NCBI RefSeq assembly: GCF_900172365.1
Contig: NZ_FWFJ01000033.1
Coordinates: 1 to 42,087, forward strand
Length of the DNA stretch: 42,087 nucleotides
Direction: 5' to 3'
DNA from: Roseovarius gaetbuli
GTDB lineage: Bacteria > Pseudomonadota > Alphaproteobacteria > Rhodobacterales > Rhodobacteraceae
The notes beneath the pieces were generated by a model. The model did no database searches. It saw only the letters and a list, made by a program, of their open reading frames with translations, and had not been told where the DNA came from. Position 1 is the first letter of the stretch; each line of letters starts with the position of its first letter. This document shows, piece after piece, positions 39,624 through 42,087 of the stretch. The translations under genes were made by a program, and so were the position numbers.

Positions 39624-40187
39624 TTATCCCAGTTTGATCGTCGTCTCGTCGACGAATTCGGCCAGTGGCACCGGCAGGTTCTCGGGTGCGGGCCCTTTGC
39701 GGATCCGCCCGGCGGTATCATAGTGCGACCCGTGACAGGGGCAGAACCAGCCGCCGAAATCACCGGCGCCATCGCCGATCGGGACACAGCCCAAGTGGGT
39801 ACAAACACCCATCTGAACCAGCCATTCGCCGGCCTCGTCCAGAGTGCGGTTTTCGTCGGTTGCGGGCACTTCACCGGCAACATTGCCGTTGCGCGCGATC
39901 GGATCGGGCAGGCTGTCGACGTCGACGGCGCGGCCGGCTTCGATGTCTTTTTCGGTACGGCGGCGAATGAACACCGGCTTACCAAGCCACTTGACCGTGA
40001 TCTGCGTGCCCGGCTCAACGCCGCCCACATCAACGCGAATAGAGGCGAGCGCCTGCACATCGGCCGAAGGATTCATTTGATTGACCAGCGGCCAGATGGC
40101 CGCACCGGCGGTGACAGCACCAGCGCCTGCGGTGGCGTAGTAGAGGAAATCCCTACGGGTGCCTTCGTGATCGTCTGCGTGGGACAC
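39624..40187 (-). CDS. petA: ubiquinol-cytochrome c reductase Rieske iron-sulfur subunit
   Basis: The GTG at 40187 gives a 187-residue protein, the same length as R. sphaeroides Rieske. GGAG lies eight bases upstream. A twin-arginine signal with membrane anchor begins [27 protein letters not shown]. The hinge is [11 protein letters not shown]. The [2Fe-2S] site is made by CTHLGC and CPCHGSHYD. The C-terminal end is [10 protein letters not shown]. The open frame to 40424 has no family counterpart and crosses the promoter region. It is the first gene of petABC, which passes electrons from ubiquinol to cytochrome c. The divergent neighbour is an outer-membrane barrel. Confidence 0.96.
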   Translation of the reverse strand: MSHADDHEGTRRDFLYYATAGAGAVTAGAAIWPLVNQMNPSADVQALASIRVDVGGVEPGTQITVKWLGKPVFIRRRTEKDIEAGRAVDVDSLPDPIARNGNVAGEVPATDENRTLDEAGEWLVQMGVCTHLGCVPIGDGAGDFGGWFCPCHGSHYDTAGRIRKGPAPENLPVPLAEFVDETTIKLG

Positions 40188-40342
40188 GAGGTTTACTCCA
40201 TTTATCAGCGCCGCTATCGGCCGCATACGGGTTTCAGGCCGCAGGATTCCCGCAACCAGTCTGGGCCGGTATTTAGCTGGGCTTTCAAGGGCAGTCCAGT
40301 GCGCAATGCCGCTGATTTGATCAAGGCGCGCAAGTGTCGCGC

Positions 40343-40369
40343 TTGTGATGCAACAAATCCGGGTATAAG
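40343..40369 (+). promoter_or_regulatory. candidate promoter of the outer-membrane barrel gene
   Basis: TTGTGA (40343-40348), 15 bases, then TATAAG (40364-40369), 44 bases before the start codon. The -10 is good, the -35 spacing short. The 226-bp gap also must hold the petABC promoter on the other strand, which I could not place. Confidence 0.35.
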
Positions 40370-40413
40370 TAACCTGAAAAACCCGCATTTTTGGTATCCA
40401 GAGGGCCTTTGAC

Positions 40414-41106
40414 ATGCTGAACAACCTGAAATTTGCCGCTGTGGCGATGATGCTGACCGCCGCACCGGCCGCGGCAGAGCTTGAAATCAGTCTCTATACA
40501 GGTGTCCAGAACGCCGAAAGCTCGACCGACTCGGTCCGCCTTCCCGGCTCGGCCACGACCGTGAAGCGTGACATCACCTGGAAGGCAAAGCCGCTCAGCA
40601 ACCCGTTTTACTATGGTGGCCGCGCCACATGGTGGACGGACAAGAACATCGGCTTCGGCATTGAAGGCACCCACACCAAGGCCGTGGCCTCGCCCGCCGA
40701 CCGCGCCGCCCTTGGGGTCGACAAGCTTGAATTCACCGATGGTCACAACATCATCACCGCCAACATCATGAAACGCTGGCCCGGTGCCTTCGTCAAAGCG
40801 CCCAAGTTCACGCCCTATGTCGGTGCGGGCCTCGGGATCGCAGTGCCGCATGTCGATATCAAGGTCACCGGCGCCTCGGGCCGCACCTTCGGCTACGAGA
40901 CAACCGGTCCCGCAGTGCGCGGCATCGCAGGCGTGAAATACAACATCAACGAGAAATGGGCGCTGTTTGGCGAATATCAGATCGTCTATTCCGACAACGA
41001 TGCCACCATCGACGCCGATCCCGCAGTCGCGGGCCAGACCGATGGCAAGCTCAAGACCGAACTGCTGACCCAGGCCATCAACGTCGGCTTCAGCTACAGC
41101 TTCTGA
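40414..41106 (+). CDS. outer-membrane beta-barrel protein (lipid A oxidase-like family)
   Basis: The 230-residue precursor has a signal peptide (cut after AAPAAA, residue 21) and a barrel that ends with alternating aromatic strands, INVGFSYSF, whose terminal Phe is the usual BAM recognition residue. Strands such as [49 protein letters not shown] and [21 protein letters not shown] are as in small OmpA/OmpW-type barrels. Proteins of this type are often named lipid A oxidase after Rhizobium LpxQ, but activity is not shown here. The C-terminal strands are followed by a strong bidirectional terminator. It is divergent from petABC. Confidence 0.8.
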   Translation: MLNNLKFAAVAMMLTAAPAAAELEISLYTGVQNAESSTDSVRLPGSATTVKRDITWKAKPLSNPFYYGGRATWWTDKNIGFGIEGTHTKAVASPADRAALGVDKLEFTDGHNIITANIMKRWPGAFVKAPKFTPYVGAGLGIAVPHVDIKVTGASGRTFGYETTGPAVRGIAGVKYNINEKWALFGEYQIVYSDNDATIDADPAVAGQTDGKLKTELLTQAINVGFSYSF

Positions 41107-41133
41107 TCACCGCTTCACCGCGATCGATCCACC

Positions 41134-41164
41134 AAGACGGCGCCGGTTATTCCGGCGCCGTCTT
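41134..41164. terminator. bidirectional terminator containing the GST stop codon in its loop
   Basis: Arms of 13 bases (AAGACGGCGCCGG and its complement) surround the loop TTATT. The loop contains the stop codon of the convergent GST gene (41147-41149). It ends both the barrel gene and the GST gene. Confidence 0.85.
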
Positions 41165-41749
41165 TGTCATGCTGTCACGCTCTGAAAAAGCCGCGTACCA
41201 ATCGGCCAGGGCCTCGTTGCCAACCCGCCAGCCACGCGCGTCATGGCGAAAATCAAGATAGCCCAGCGCACAGCCCATGGCGATGTGGCTCATGTCGAGC
41301 GGCCCCGCCAGATGGCTCATCCAGCGGGCATTGACCGCCGCCAAGGCGCGCGAGGCCTTTTGCCACTGGCCCTCGACCCAAGGCGCATATTGCATCTCTT
41401 CGGGGCGAAACCGCGCCTCATAGGTCATCGACAGGGCGGCCTCCATGATCCCTTCGGCGGTCGCCTCAAGCGTCAGCACATCCCAAAGCCGCGCCTCCGG
41501 GTACATTTTGCCGCCCGCGCGATGATCCAGATAGCGGGTGATCACCCGACTGTCATAGAGCGTCGGCCCGTCGGCGCGCACCAAGGCCGGGATTTTGCCC
41601 AACGGATTGGCCGCCGCCGCCTCGGGGTTGGTATCAAGCGGCGTGGTGGCCACATCCACCACCTCGACATCGCCCAACTGCCCGGTCTCATGCAACAACA
41701 CATGAACCTTGCGTACAAAAGGTGAAAGCGGCGAGAAAATCAGTTTCAT
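41147..41749 (-). CDS. glutathione S-transferase family protein
   Basis: The 200-residue protein has a GST N-domain: MKLIFSPLSPFVRKVHVLLHETG, where Ser near residue 9 can activate glutathione, NPLGKIPALVRADG with the cis-Pro, and LYDSRVITRYLDH. The helical C-domain includes LDMSHIAMGCALGYLDFRH. The layout is that of bacterial beta/theta-like GSTs often found in detoxification. Its substrate is unknown. The start at 41749 is the family start; the stop is inside a terminator loop. The IS remnant begins 70 bases upstream of it. Confidence 0.88.
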   Translation of the reverse strand: MKLIFSPLSPFVRKVHVLLHETGQLGDVEVVDVATTPLDTNPEAAAANPLGKIPALVRADGPTLYDSRVITRYLDHRAGGKMYPEARLWDVLTLEATAEGIMEAALSMTYEARFRPEEMQYAPWVEGQWQKASRALAAVNARWMSHLAGPLDMSHIAMGCALGYLDFRHDARGWRVGNEALADWYAAFSERDSMTKTAPE

Positions 41750-41818
41750 GTCGGCGTCCCCTGCTAAACGGTCACCGCGACGTTAGGCACGCCTCCGGCT
41801 CCTGTCCAGTGCCCGCGC

Positions 41819-41878
41819 ACTGAACCACTACCGGCTGGCGCCGGTAGGATCAGCGATGTGCTGTTCCAGGTACTGAAG
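41819..41878 (-). mobile_element. right end of a second IS200-type copy, interrupted
   Basis: Sixty bases are identical to 29343-29402: the CTACCGGC/GCCGGTAG hairpin and the last codons of tnpA on the minus strand. Identity stops abruptly after TACTGAAG where an IS110-family element begins, so the copy has been split. Confidence 0.9.
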
Positions 41879-42087
41879 ATGGGGTGGTTGCCGCCCTCCC
41901 CTGACGGCATCGCAATGTGCCAAGATGGTGGTCTGTAGACCATCTAACGGAGAGGACGGCAAAATGAAGGATACAATGATTGGTGTAGATCTGGCGAAGA
42001 GTATTTTCCAGGTTCACGGGGCATTGCTGTCGGGGAAGGAACAATTCCGCAAAAAACTGACACGGCCCCAGTTCTGGAAATTCATGT
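41879..42087 (+). mobile_element. IS110-family element, left part
   Basis: Begins where the IS200-type identity ends and runs to the end of the window. The 85 bases before the transposase contain an inverted repeat TGGTCT-GT-AGACCA (41929-41942) that may be subterminal. The other end is outside the window. Confidence 0.75.
41964..42087 (+). CDS. IS110-family (IS1111-like) transposase, N-terminal part
   Basis: Forty-one codons are visible, from ATG 41964 (behind GGAGAGGACGG). The start MKDTMIGVDLAKSIFQVHGA matches the DEDD-type domain of IS110/IS1111 recombinases; the Asp in GVDLAK is the first catalytic acid. The sequence continues past the window. Recombinases of this family use a bridge RNA encoded in a noncoding end of the element to choose targets. 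The short 85-base upstream gap suggests that, if it is IS1111-like, the RNA would be encoded beyond the right end. Confidence 0.88.
   Translation, partial: MKDTMIGVDLAKSIFQVHGALLSGKEQFRKKLTRPQFWKFM

Noticed and set aside
40188..40424. Long N-terminal extension of the Rieske protein
   Set aside because: The twin-arginine signal starts right after the GTG at 40187, and the resulting 187 residues equal the Rhodobacter protein.
1..42087. CRISPR array, tRNA, rRNA or prophage
   Set aside because: No regularly spaced repeats, no cloverleaf with a CCA-type end that I could recognise, no rRNA signature and no phage structural genes were seen.

Overview
The window looks like chromosome from a member of the Rhodobacteraceae (Roseobacter/Rhodobacter group, Alphaproteobacteria). 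The evidence is high GC, dense packing, many 4-bp ATGA start/stop overlaps, a petABC operon whose Rieske protein has the 187-residue length of the Rhodobacter protein, an rpoE-chrR pair of Rhodobacter type, and neighbourhoods such as uvrC/pgsA/moaD/moaE and waaA/lpxK that are familiar in this family. No rRNA, tRNA, prophage or CRISPR was seen, and no stretch longer than 300 bases lacks a gene.

Layout, left: 1-4.4 kb holds the 3' end of a glutathione-dependent formaldehyde dehydrogenase, a YghU-type glutathione transferase, a NYN-LOTUS protein, a CoA-transferase, a CoxG-like protein and a GDSL lipoprotein. From 4.6 to 9.1 kb runs a collinear set: a two-gene ABC exporter, an S49 peptidase, a tiny cysteine-rich protein, a Ca/Na antiporter and a pteridine-reductase-like SDR. 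A 291-bp AT-rich gap with a perfect DnaA box follows, then uvrC. A TetR/CoA-ligase/enoyl-CoA hydratase cassette with its own palindromic operator sits between uvrC and pgsA-moaD-moaE-SCP2.

The centre (15.8-21.9 kb) is the most interesting part. rpoE-chrR, the sigma-E/zinc anti-sigma pair that answers singlet oxygen in Rhodobacter, is divergent from a five-gene operon (flavin amine oxidase, DUF1365, GPH/MFS transporter, DUF3833, SDR). Two sequences of the sigma-E promoter form lie in the shared 227-bp gap, one pointing each way. In Rhodobacter sphaeroides the equivalent operon is a sigma-E target tied to unusual fatty acids and ChrR turnover, so the locus reads as a closed membrane-lipid/singlet-oxygen circuit.

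Right: lysine catabolism (two saccharopine dehydrogenases, 22.3-24.5 kb), a GST, a histidine-phosphatase-fold protein lacking its second histidine, a YdhR-like protein, a stand-alone molybdenum formate dehydrogenase (26.5-29.3 kb), an IS200-type element, a glutamine amidotransferase, a divergent Kdo-transferase-like protein plus lpxK, dsbA and a DciA-like gene, mutY, alkB, a tandem cupin, the cytochrome bc1 operon petABC, an outer-membrane barrel and a GST. The window ends in an IS110-family element inserted into the end of a second copy of the same IS200-type element.
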